From Eutreptiella sp. 'Long Island Sound 2002' (Eukaryota; Euglenozoa; Euglenophyceae; Eutreptiales; Eutreptiaceae), in assembly GCA_964036045.1 (NCBI GenBank), contig OZ038402.1, forward strand, positions 4,898,581-4,962,580: a DNA stretch of 64,000 bases, read 5' to 3'. Positions 1-11,200 of this stretch are shown here, one piece after another. Made by a program: the position numbers and the translations under genes. Within the stretch, counting starts at the first letter, position 1. Each line of letters opens with the position of its first letter. Below the pieces are notes generated by a model, which saw only the letters and a list, made by a program, of their open reading frames with translations, ran no database searches and was not told the origin of the DNA.

Positions 1-623
1 ACGGTCCACTTCCCGCTTCACAAGTGGTGCAAGGGCCAGGGACTCACCGTCACAGCTACCATCCGATGAGGAGTTAGAATTCGAATCAGAATTGGAGTCT
101 GACAATTCTTGGCTCCTCTTGGCGGCTTTCTTTTTTTGGGGACCTCCTTGTGACTTCAGAGCACGCACATAAGGCGCTTCAACGCGGGTTACAACGTTGC
201 GTCTCGCACGACCAAACTTAAAGGGACGGGAACCAACAAACTTCCAGGAGTAGCGCAAAGGCACCTTGAAGCCGTGTTCCTTCACAAGAAGCCACAACAA
301 ACAGCCCTCACAAACACCTGATGTGCAATACGTGGCACATGTGCAAGCCTCAGCTGTGACACGGTGAACCCTCAAGAAGTCGACAAATTGGGGCCATGTG
401 ACACGACCTCCGTCGGATATGGTGGCCAAGGTTTTCTTCCACTGGGCCACTTGCATGCCATCGATGGGGGGGTACTCACGGACATGCCCCCAGAAAGTCT
501 AATGAGTGTAGCAGCCCATAATAGGGGAGCATAGATTTTGATTGTCGGTCCCCCGCATGCATTGCACCTTAGCCTGTGTCTGTGACTCTTTACCCATGAA
601 TGATGAGTAAGCTCCTTCATCAC
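1..623 (-). CDS. 3' part of an unrecognised basic, Ser-rich protein gene (runs off left edge)
   Basis: Read from about 623 down to base 1 on the minus strand, two frames join into one plausible protein. The first frame (623 to about 495) holds a zinc-ligand-like CNACGG motif. The second frame (about 497 to 1) is open for about 165 codons, with TWPQFVDFLRVHRV, a Cys-rich stretch (TCATYCTSGVCEGC), a basic region (SRPFKFGRARRNVV) and an acidic Ser/Asn/Asp run near the edge. The switch falls at a GGGGG run (about 490-497), so a one-base indel or a short intron would explain it; an AG lies just upstream of the second frame. I do not recognise the family. The cysteines suggest a zinc-binding domain and the basic/Ser-rich tail a nuclear protein, but this is inference. 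No stop is reached inside the window. Confidence 0.45.
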
Positions 624-819
624 ATCAAGGGTAAAGTGTCACAAACAACCAAGCAATAAAAGTACACTGCATGCGTATTCTAAGGGTGTCATCCGTGCCC
701 ACGGGACTCATTGTCGCCGATTTCTTCGTGCCTGCCTCAGTGCCTTCCACAGAGCTTTGCTTGGACGACACTGTTGCAAACACGAAGGGCAAAAGGAAAA
801 AGGGGAGGCCCAAAAGAGG

Positions 820-1128
820 GCAGACTTGCTACGTCACCCCTGCATTTTCGCGGGTCCCCAACGCCTAGCACAGGGAGCAAAATCAAAAAAGGATTGAGAG
901 TCGACCTAGAGCGGGGGGCAGAATCAGAAGTGGCCCACTTGTGGGCAAGGTGGCTACTTAACCCCTGCCGCCTCGGGGATCCCCTCCGCTTCAAAGCGGG
1001 GGGCAGAATCACAAGTGGCCCACTTGTGGGCAAGGTGGCTACGTAACCCCTGCCGCCTCGGGGATCCCCACCGCTTCAGAGCGGGGGGCACAATCAGAAG
1101 TGGCACACAAGTGGGCAAGGTGGCTACC
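820..1128. repeat. About 80-bp satellite units, plus-type orientation
   Basis: Three to four units carry the diagnostic blocks GCTACGTAACCCCTGCC, CGGGGATCCCC and GTGGCCCACTTGTGGGC. The same family fills 19.67-21.12 kb, and a variant fills 34.64-35.40 kb. Open frames across it are repeat artefacts. Confidence 0.8.
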
Positions 1129-1129
1129 C

Positions 1130-1336
1130 AGTAACCTAGTAAAAAAAAACTTTTGTTTTCACTAGGTTCTGAAACCTAGTAAAAACAAAAACTTTTTTTT
1201 TACTAGGTTTTGAAACCTAGTAAAAAAAAACCTTTTTTTTTACTAGGTTCCCAATACCTAGTAAAAAACCAGTGAACCTAGTAAACTGTTACCTAGTAAA
1301 AAATTTTTTTAAAAAAAATTTTTTACTAGGTTTCAC
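1130..1336. repeat. Array of A/T-rich hairpins with ACCTAGTAAAA / TTTTACTAGGT arms
   Basis: At least four successive inverted repeats of the form ACCTAGTAAAA(n)TTTTACTAGGTT lie head to tail and end in a long A/T palindrome at about 1297-1327. Each can fold into a perfect or near-perfect hairpin. Nothing here looks coding. The CCTAGG-like core resembles the AACCTAGGTT palindromes at the ends of the retroelement at 26.7-34.1 kb, but I see no further similarity. Confidence 0.75.
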
Positions 1337-1792
1337 TACAGACCCACATGCGACGGCAGTGACATGGGGGCTGGCAGGGATCCAGGGATTACCGCCATGC
1401 CGTGGGGACATGGAGCAACGTCTTCCGCGGTTTTCCGCAATGGTCCACGCTTTTCTTTGTTGGAATCCAAACCGATGCCCTTCGGTGCATACCCCAAACG
1501 AAGGCAACGCAAAGGAGACCCGTAGAAGCACGCGACCTGCCGCCTCCCAACGCAGCGATAACCCTTCGGCTTCTCGTCACATTCTCTGCCATCTCATAGC
1601 TTCAAAGTGGAGGGAGCAAAGGGCTGCCGGTGCCGCACCCCCGCCTCATGTGTGTTTCGCGGACGCGACGCGTGTCAGGGGGCGTACGAACCTCCGACAG
1701 ACACTAAGTGCCGATGCGGAATGGTGAGTGGCGACAGTCAACGTGACAAACAGGCCGGAGAAGGTGGGGGGGGAAGGTCCCAACGCGCGTAG

Positions 1793-2105
1793 GGGCATTG
1801 GTGGAATGCCCCGCAGCATTTCCCATTTGTCCCCGGGGCATTTCACGTGTGCCCCGGGGCATTTGGAGAATGCCCCGGGCCATTTCCCGTTTGCCCCGGG
1901 GGATTTGGAGAATTCTCCGATTTGCCCCGGGGCATTCGTAGAATGCCCCGCGGCATTTCCCGTTTGTCCCGGGGCATTTATTGAATGCCCCAGGGCATTT
2001 CCCGTTTGCACCCGGGCATTTCTCGCCTGCCCTGGGGCAGTTGCAGAATGTCCCGGGGCAATTCTAGAATGTCCCGGGGCAATTCTAGAATGCCCCGGGG
2101 CCCCA
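1793..2105. repeat. 21-bp minisatellite (CCCCGGGGCATTT...)
   Basis: About 14 imperfect 21-bp units alternate GCCCCGGGGCATTT with GGAGAATGCC or CCCGTTTG. Because 21 is a multiple of three, both strands stay open and give a false heptapeptide-repeat ORF (APGHSRI-like on the minus strand). It sits in an otherwise empty GC-rich stretch. Confidence 0.85.
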
Positions 2106-2859
2106 AGATGATCCCAGTATGCGGCGATCATTCCGAGGTGGATAGCATTTTGGGGGGTCGGCGGCACTGTTTTGCAAAGTTGTCGCGACAGGGCTGCGGG
2201 GCCGCAGATTCCGAGGCAGCACTGTTCCTCAGACCGCTTCTTTATCGAGACTCCTATTGGACATGACACAAGATTGTGTGGAGGCGTGTGTGTGTTTGCG
2301 TGTTTGCAATGTTCCGAAGCTCCGCAAGCCGCTGTTGTGGCCGCACCGTTTCTCCTTCTCCATGCGGCGCGGCGTGTCGGCCCAAACATTACGGATCCAG
2401 ACGGCAATGAGCTTCAGGTGACAGTCACCGCCTCCCCTCCCCCACCCGGGCACTGGGGTGTTCGCACGCTGTTGCCAGGTCTGGAACGAAGCTTCCCCCG
2501 CCCAGTCCTTCACCTGCTGCACACGCACAAGTAGACGACGAAGGCATATGTGCAGGTTGGACCACCGCGCATCTCCTCTACGGTCTTTGATGCGGGCAGG
2601 CGAGCACGCGTCCACCGGCGAACCCCCACCCCCCCTGTCTTGCAGCATACAACAAGGCCTTGTGTGGTCTGTTGGTGTGTGCCACGGAGACGCACCATCG
2701 CCTGCCCTTCAACAGCTGCCAAGGGCGAGAGGACACGGTGTTTGCTTGGCAGAGACGAGAGCCACCCAGTTCTATGGTTGAAGGCAGACAACAACCAACA
2801 GCCCACAGCCCCGGGGGCGTGGGGATTGCGTGGAGTGTGAGAGCCCCGACCCCACATCG

Positions 2860-2985
2860 GAAGGTGCGGCATGGCAGCCATCGAGGGATGTCATAGATTG
2901 CCTGGAGACTGTCATGAATGCCCCGCACAAAGCGAAAGGCGTCGGAAAGCTGCACGCAGCCCCGTTCAGCAAAACCCAAGTCTAT
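2860..2985 (-). CDS. Possible downstream exon of the potassium-channel gene
   Basis: After a GATAG acceptor (last G at about 2986) the minus strand is open and reads DLGFAERGCVQLSDAFRFVRG and onwards through IYDIPRW. It begins with two bases that would complete the split codon (G+AC = Asp) left by the exon ending at 5177, and the implied 2.2-kb intron is similar to the others of that gene. The composition fits a cytoplasmic segment after the second channel helix. I see no diagnostic motif, and phase agreement alone is a one-in-three event. Confidence 0.25.
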
Positions 2986-3164
2986 CGGCGTCAAGGGAGG
3001 TGGCGGAGCAGCTCTGCAAGTCTCAGGCCTGCTTCGGTGTGCTTCGACGCACTGGAAGAGCCCGTTGCGCTAAGGGGGTGGGCACTCAAAGTGCCCCGGG
3101 GCGGTCTGGTGTGCAGGGACCCAGGGCCACCAAGCACCAATGCTGCTACAAATAAGCCCCAAGG

Positions 3165-3245
3165 CTGTGCCGTCCGAAAATGGCCAAAATGCCAAAACAA
3201 TAAAAATACCGCCGTCCGAAAACGGCCAAAAAATAAAAAGATAGT
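3165..3245. repeat. TGGCCAAAA/CGGCCAAAA repeat, short copy
   Basis: Two to three units of CCGTCCGAAAAxGGCCAAAA with AATAAAAAT spacers. This is the same family as the larger array at 43.48-43.84 kb. Confidence 0.65.
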
Positions 3246-3317
3246 GAAAAATGAATGATAAATAAGAAATAACAAACAACAAATAATAAATAGATAAATC
3301 AATCAATAAATCAATAA

Positions 3318-3319
3318 AT

Positions 3320-3384
<65 letters not shown>

Positions 3385-3387
3385 AAA
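3318..3387. repeat. (CAA)n microsatellite
   Basis: About 22 CAA units, preceded by an AATAAAT-rich stretch (3240-3318). Confidence 0.95.
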
Positions 3388-3810
3388 CAACAATAATAAT
3401 AAAACTACTGCCGGGCCTCGGGGTGGAGGACAGATGCACAGGCATGGGCACGTCTAGGATAGGCAGGGGCCGGAGGCAGGAGCTGCCGTAGAGGCAGAGG
3501 CAGGGGGGAGGGGATCAGGCCGGGGCATGGGGCAGCACGTTCGAGGGCGGGCACATACCGGCGGCCACCACGAGGCACAACGTCAGGACCGTCTTGCACG
3601 CTGTGGGCACACGAGGGGTGGGCGGGGGGGGGGGGTTGGCACGGCAGGACGGGGCGTTGCCGTACGACGGCGGGTGCCGAGGCCGAGTGCGCGCATGCCC
3701 TGCGGACTGCCACGGAATATCTTTATGGGCTGTGGACTGGAGGCGGGTCTTACGGATGAGGCCGAGGCGTTGTGCGGACCGCCGCACTGTCAGGCTTTGT
3801 TTTTTTTTCT

Positions 3811-3811
3811 C

Positions 3812-3883
<72 letters not shown>
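3811..3883. repeat. (GA)n microsatellite
   Basis: About 35 uninterrupted GA dinucleotides. The ORFs across it (RERERE / LSLSLS) are artefacts. Confidence 0.97.
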
Positions 3884-3884
<1 letters not shown>

Positions 3885-4242
3885 AATGGCCGGTTCTGAT
3901 TGACTGAATGCCCCCGCCATCGGCACTTTCAGCCTCTCGATGTGTGTCCTTCACAATGGAGCTGCAAACCACTACGTACAGTCACTATATATAGTGAGTC
4001 GTGCCCTGCATCGAGGTTTCAGTCATATTGGTAGACCCAGGCTATCCATGCGTTCTGAAGGACTTGGTTCTTCTCAGAGGGGGGGGCGGGGGCGTTTGGC
4101 TCTGAGACCCCCCCACCCCAAACAAAAGCTTGACCCAGAGTTTGGCTGAGGGAAAATCAAATTTGAATAAGTGGCCCCTTTGTGGGACCCCCCAAGAGCC
4201 CCCCCCCCGTTTTGGCATTGATCCCTCATGAACAAAGCCTGC

Positions 4243-4243
<1 letters not shown>

Positions 4244-4288
<45 letters not shown>
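4244..4288. repeat. (TG)n microsatellite
   Basis: About 21 TG units. It lies in a GC-rich stretch (3.9-5.17 kb) in which I see no convincing exon. Confidence 0.97.
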
Positions 4289-5176
4289 CATTTGACGTCC
4301 ATGCGCCTGCCTGACTCCCCCTCTTTGTTGTGTCACAAACCCCCCCAAGAAAAGCCCCAGCCCCAGACGACACATCACGGCCGCCTGGATCGCCGCTTGG
4401 GGTCCAGCGCCAACTGGCCTGGCCGTGATCGGACATTGCTGCGTTCGGTGGCCGTTTGGCGCACACGGGACCCGATGACCCGCCTGTTGTGCAGGCGCCC
4501 GTGAACAGTCGCGGCGACATGACTCTGCCCACACCGCGTGTCTTTGAGGTCCCCAGTGGCTTTGGCTTCCCTCCGTTCAAAATGGCGCACTTCTGTCCCT
4601 CGTTTCGGTCAAGGCGGCGCGCGTGCGGCACACGTTCGTTGGCGGTGTCTTCATCGGTGGTCTTGTCGTTTGGCTGGCGATCAGCCCTGTGCTCATCAGC
4701 ACTACGGCCGGCCCACCGTCCTCAGTTCGATGATTCGGCCGGTGGAGGCATTCCCTTTGGCGCGGGTCGCCCACGCCGCACAACATGCGCCATTTACACC
4801 CACACCACCACTTCGACACCCACACAGACCCTTCCTGCAGCCTCCGCAACGCTACAGACCACCTTCTCTATTGGATTGGGAACCGCAAAACCGATGCTTC
4901 GAAAAAGGGGCCCACAAGTGCGGAAACACGGTGTCGCCGTCTTTGGACAAGCCCGTGTGAGGGCAAAGGGGGGGGGGGGTACATGGCGTGGGGTAGGGGG
5001 GGGGGGGGGGCATTCCATTACATGCCCCGTGATGGGCACCGCTTACATGCGGCCCCATTCACTTGTCAGGCGCCTGAGGTTGGCCTGTGGCCCCCGTCCA
5101 TCGCGTGCGCAGGTCGGACTACGTCCGACACCCGCGTGTCCGTGCGGGCGGGGCCGGGGCGACCGCAGAACAAGAC

Positions 5177-5270
5177 CTTGGGACCAGGCCGAGCCCTCGT
5201 TGAAGAACATCGTTGGGTTGTCCATGAAGCGGTCCACGAGCCACCCCAGCGCGCCGGCGATTAATGCGAT
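5177..5270 (-). CDS. K+ channel exon 5: helix after the pore
   Basis: Acceptor CCATTTCCAG (to 5271) and donor GTCTTG at 5176. Codes for IALIAGALGWLVDRFMDN and then PTMFFNEGSAWSQ, in phase with exon 4, giving ...SAFLA-IALIAGALGW... as in the inner helix of K+ channels. It ends in phase 1. Confidence 0.7.
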
Positions 5271-8200
5271 CTGGAAATGGGGGGGGGAGGCCGGGGGGTA
5301 GAGAAGAGGTGTGGAGGCGGGTTGCATTGCCATCGAAAACCGGAATGTTCACGTGGGCGATTGGGAACATCCAAATCGAGTTCATTTACCGCCGTGTTCA
5401 AGCCCCGGCACCGCCCCCGGGGGTCACGCGGTTCCGCGGCCATAGCACAGAGCCCCTGCCCAAAGGCCGCACACCGACTGTATTGACGGGGCAGCCTGCG
5501 ACCGCCGACGGTGTCCCCGGGGTAAGTGTCACCCGCGAGGACGCCGTCCCTGCCTTCCCAATGTGTCCGCATCAAGGGGGGAGTATCCGCACCGCGCGCG
5601 CACCGCGCATGCAACGCGCGCGCACCGCGTCAGGTATTTGAACAACTTCTCCAAGAGATGGTCTACGGGGAAAGGAGTTGTAAATGGTACCTGCTGGGCT
5701 CTGAGGCGTTACCATTCCCCCTGATTGGCTCTGGATGAAAGGATCTACGGAACAACCCCGGTACCCGCACCGCGCATGCACCGCGCGCGCACTGCGCGCG
5801 CACCGCGTCTGATACTCCCCCCAATACTGTCCCCATCTAAACTTTCCCTCCGGCGGTCGGGGCCCGAAATCCGATTTTGGGTCCACAAACCTTTGCTTTC
5901 GGCCTCTGCACCCCCCCAACCCCCGGTGCAGGTCGCGGTCGCCACTACGCCGCGACCATCTGCGGCTGACCAGTGCCGCAGGTGCGTGGCGCTCCAGCGC
6001 GGCCTCCACTACGACACAGCCCCTGCGGCGGGGCGTGTGGGGGGCCGCAGCGCGCCCCTCCACAGGCACCGCGCCGTCGGCGGATGACAACAATGAGCCC
6101 CCCTCCCCCCCCCCCTCACAGCCACACGTGAGTGAGCGGGGGCCATGGAAGCGCGAAGCGCCGCTCAGGCGTGGGCATACCGCCAGAAACGCACTGACGC
6201 TCGCGAACAGCTTCTCGCAGTCGGAGCGCGGCACGTAATCGCCGTATCCTGAGCACATGGGGCACAGGGGCCGCAACGCACGTCGGACTTGGGGGGGGGG
6301 GGGGGGCGGGGCAGGGCAGCGATGCATGAGCACGGAAGGGGCCGCAGAGGCGGCCCCAGAGGCGGTTAAACAGGCGGTTGGAGGATATTGCCAAAGCGGT
6401 TGGGGGCGGTTACTGTCGGTTACAAATGCTATTGAAGCTGGCACTTGGCGTCGGGAGACAGTGGCTGGGGGTAGGCTGGGGGCCCTGGAGGGGGGGTCAC
6501 CTCCCCCCCCGTTCCAATGCATCCCTGGGCGCAGGGGGTGTGAAGATGGGCAGGCACCGCCGCGAGGGATACGGATCGCCAGGGCACACGCCAGCAAACG
6601 TTTCGTGCCACCGCCCGGGTGGCCTCACCCGGGGCTCCCGGACACGCCGCGGCCGTGCCCTGTGGCCGTGTGCCCCGCGGGTGCCCGCCCCCCACACCCC
6701 CTGGACGCGCGCGCGACAACACACAGCGTCACAGCGGTATCCCCCTCCCACCAGCGCCTCGGTGGGGGTCTGGGGATGGTCAGCAGTCCGGGCGGATGCG
6801 AGGCAACACAACCGGAGGCAGGGGCCCGGTCGTGCGGGGGAGGATGTGCGCCTTTGAGACCCACCCAAACCCAACCAACCCCCTCCGCGGTGTATGGCTT
6901 TGAGGGAAAGGGGGGGTATCTCGGCTGGATCCCCCCCCTGTGTGACATTCCGTCTGGTTGTTGCTCCTTTACGGGGCCCTGGACGGTCACCCGTTCTTCC
7001 CTTCGCATGTTGCGTTGGGTCGCTACTTTCTGTCGGCCGCTGCGGCCGGTGCTCCTGCCGGTGTCGTTTCCGCGTTCGCGGAGCCCAGTCGTTGGTGTGT
7101 TGGGGCTGTGCTGAATGTGGCGGGATGTGCCGTTTGCGCGTCAGCGGCGCCCAATAGTTGGCGTACTGAGGGTTGTGCTGGTTGTTGCCGGGGTCGTTTG
7201 ACTGATCCCCCCCCCCCCCCCCTGCGGTGGTGCTGAGTTTTTAGACGACCGAAGGCGCCAAAGAAAAATTGTCATCGGCCGAAGGCCCGGAAGAAAATTT
7301 GGCCCATCTGTTAGAATGGGTGGGGGGGGGGGGCGTCCAGGCCAGTGTTCGCATTAGGCTCTGGCCGCGCCTGCCCCACGGCTGTCATCGCCTTCTGTCG
7401 TCCATCCGCCAGTTTTCTGCGCATCCGCTGAGTGTCCGGGGAGCGCGTGTTCATCCCTCGGCCCCGCCTCCGCTGGCCATTCTGGCCCTTTGGACTGCTA
7501 CGGGGAGGCGCGCATCGCGGTCAGGGATCACCCCCTCCCCCCGTGCTGCTGTGGTCGCTGGCCCCATTTGGCCACACGTGGTTGGGCTGAGACGGGGCCG
7601 TGGGTTGAAAAACCCGGTGGGTTCAGGACCGGGCGGGGCCCAGGGGGGGGGGGGCGTTTGGCACAAGGCCTTGGGGGTTGGCTCCGTTAGCCTGTGGCGG
7701 CGCCTATTGGCCTCTCGCCCTTGAACCTTCTGCCATGCCAAGCCGGCATCCGCACTACTGCGGGCATCCCCCTGCCCCTGGGGGGGACTCCAGAATGCAA
7801 CCTCTGCCCGTGGCGTCCTCCCCTGACGGCCTGATCAGTGCCCGGGATGCGGTCATCACGAAGACCCCAGGCTGGGGGGTCCAGGAGGGGGCGGGGGGTG
7901 TGGGACCCCACGCCCCACCCCAAGTGGTGCCCAGTTGTTCAAAGGAGCCCGGGGGAGGGGAGGGGGGTCCAAGTGACCCCCCCCCCCTCTTGACCCACCC
8001 ACAGCCTCGCGGGAGGGGGGGGGGGGATGGCGCGGTGCAGTGCGACCGCCACCGCGCCCCGAGCGGGGGGCCCATGCTGGAGGACCAGCGATGAAGTGGG
8101 GACGGCAGAGGGAGAGGGGGGGGGGGGGTACGAGCCGCTGGTGTCCGCCAGAGCGCGCGCGGTGGGCGGAGGAGCACCGGCGGCGGTTGGAGGGCAACGG

Positions 8201-11200
8201 ACGGCGGTTGCTGGGTGGCCAACCGCGGTGGGAGAAGGCATGCTTTGCACGCGCGCGCGCGGGGCTGTTACCCCCATCAACTACCCCCACACCCCCACAA
8301 TGCATGCACACGCAAAACATGGTGATCCTTCGATTCCACAACGCGGCCTAAGCGCCCGGATATCCATAGCTCCGTGCCGAAGTTCGCCCACGCCAGACAA
8401 GTGTGTGCCTGTTGCATGTGTGCAGATTGCGCGCCCCACACATCAGCCCAACTCCGAAACAAAACGCAGCAGATGGTCCTTCCCTTCCCTCACCACAGCA
8501 GCACAGCGACATGGTCGAAACGGGGTACGAAAAACGCCCGGCGACGGGGGCAAATGTGAGGGGTTCCTTTTTGGGAGGGCCCAATCAGGAGGGGAAATGT
8601 TTGGTACTATGCCTCAGAAATAACGGGGGGAATTGGTATAAGGTCCCCGGTTGGTACGAGGTGAGGCCTCCCAATTTGTCGACATCAATGTTGTCCCTAC
8701 CCAAACCCTTCCTCCCGGGGTATAGGACGCCGCGTGCGCCCCGCGCCGCGCGTTTGCCCTGGCACATTGAGCGGTGCGCGGGGGACGGCGGGGCCTTCCA
8801 CGCATAAACTCCCAAAGCTGGGAATGCCCCCAAGCACCGCCCGGGGATGGGGTGGCACCGACGGTGAACAGGCTCGCCATCGTGAAATACACGCCCTCCA
8901 ACGGCCGCCAGTCGCGGAGGCCGCACCAGATCCCGGCGCTCAGGACGAAGTACAGGACCGGCAGCAGGAGGCCTTGCGCGTAGCGGCGGTGCGGGGCATC
9001 CACGTCCTGCCGAAGGGGGCGGGGCATGAAGGGCGGGGGAGGGGGGCGGCGGACTGCAGTAGCCCTGGCGCGGGTGGCCGGGTTTTCAATTCCGGCGGGG
9101 GGGCGGGTCGATACAGTCCAATGGCTGGAAAAAAAAAGGCTCAATTGACGGGCCCCCCAAAATCCTACCGAGACTGACCCCCGGGCCCCGGAGGTGACCC
9201 GAACCCGAAACCCGGCAAAAAAGATGAAAATGGGATTTCGGAATCAGCGCGTCGAGGGGGTTCACAAAAGTCATCATTTGCCAGGGATTTGGTGGAAAAA
9301 AAGTAGGACCATTTTCAAAACTCAAAAAAAAAACTTTCAGCGCCTTCGGCGCCAGAGTTCATCATAACTGAGCAATGGCCCTGTCAATTGAGCCCCTTCC
9401 GCTCCCCAGTTTTGGGGGGCTCTATCGAACCCTCCCCCCGGACTTCCCCACCGCTGAGCACCCGCACAGGACCCGGTGTCGTCGCCAGACGCTCAACGCC
9501 TTCTACGCCCCCCGTCAGGTCGGGGACAGCCCCCCCCCCCCCCCCCTGCGATGCTGCGTGGCTGAACACGTGGAGTCCCGGTGATTTGCGGCCAAACCGC
9601 CCGAGTCTAAGGGCTGAGGGGGGCTTGGGAACCGCATTGCACTCGCTGACGGTCTACGACAAAGTGCCGGGGGAATGATGTGAGGGGGCGTTTTTGGGGG
9701 CGGGGCAAATCAGGGGATGGAGGGTACTCCTCCTGAGAAATGAAGGACAAATTGTGGCACAACGTCCCGTGCTGGTGTTTCCTAATGGGCTCTGGATGGC
9801 TGAAGCCATTGCCTGTGCACACGTTGTGGCACGTCGCACGCCTGGAACTGAAGGAAATGTTGGGGAGGAGGGAGGGCCTCCAAATCTCCAAATGTGCCCA
9901 CACTTTTTTCGCCCTCTGACCCCCCGTCCCTCCCGATATCGTGCGGAGACAGGGCCGTCGCGCATCCGACCCGCGTTGTGCGCGCGCGGCGCCGCATGTC
10001 TTGCAGTCCCAGCCCTGCCCAAATGTCCGTAACCCAACGGAAGAGGGGGGGGGGGAGGCAGCGTCCACCGACCTGGCCTCGCCGGGTGCACCGAGAGCTA
10101 TAGCCCCAAGCAACCCCCCCCCTCCTACGGGCATGCGCCCACGCACGCGCGATGCACGGGAACAGCCACAGGGCGACGTGACACCCCTTCTGCCCCCCAT
10201 TTCGCGTACCAGAACAAGACTCGAGGCCGGGCAGTCATCGGGGGCGCAGAAGCCGCAAAACGGGGACGATGCGCACCCCTGCACGCGTGCAGGCACGCAC
10301 CGCGAGGGCGTGAGAGACGGAGGCACCTGCGCCCCCCTTGCGCTACGAACGGTGAAGTTCCGAAACGTTGCGCACACAAGACCTCGCGTTGTTTGGACAT
10401 GGCCATTGCTGTTTGCGCGCGGGGCGGGGGGTCACACGTGCACACACCGACCCCCCCTTGACACCCCCGCCCCCAAAATGTCGTGACGGTTCTCGCCCCC
10501 CCCCCCACACACGAAGGGGATTGCACAACACAATGGTAGCACTAAAACTGCAGCAGTTCCAGCACCTCACGTGAAGAAAGAATTTCGTCGGCGGCTTTGG
10601 CGCTGAGTATTTCCTACGCTTTTTGGCTGACGGTTGCGGGGGGTCCACACGGCGACACCCGCACGCACACGCGACGCGGACACGCCAACACCCGACAAAC
10701 CCCCTGCGGATGGCACGACGATGCACCGGGCGTGGGCGCGCACATCCGGCGCCCTGACCTGCTCCGCAAGGCACACCCCAATGGACAGCCATCGCCTGGA
10801 CTGGGCACTGGAGAACGCCCGCGCGAAGGAGGTGTTCCAGGGCTGCGACCCCGCCCACGGCCACGAGCGCTGCGGCGACAGCGGCGCCGAGGCCTCTCGC
10901 TCGCTCCAGCGACGACTGCGCGGCGCCGAACTGCAGGGGACGCAAAGCCCAGGCGGAGGCGGCGCACTGGGGCCCCGCGCCTGAAAGCGTGGCCATCACA
11001 TCCCCCCTCCCGACCCCCCGTTCTTGTCCGAGCAGCGGCAAATGACCAGAAATCGACGGAACCAACGCCGGGTGTTGCTTGCACAAGGGTGTTGCTCACG
11101 CAGAGAGACATGGTGCACTATTCGGAAAGCCAGGGGGCAAAATATGCCACAAAGGCCATCGTGCCGCAAGTCAGCTTCCGTGACACAAAACACGACCACC

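Noticed and set aside
1646-2407. 253-codon minus ORF with heptad repeats
   Set aside because: It is produced by the 21-bp minisatellite; the flanks show no gene features.
4456-5301. 281-codon plus ORF
   Set aside because: GC-rich chance frame; it overlaps the channel exon at 5270-5177 in antisense and has no motif.
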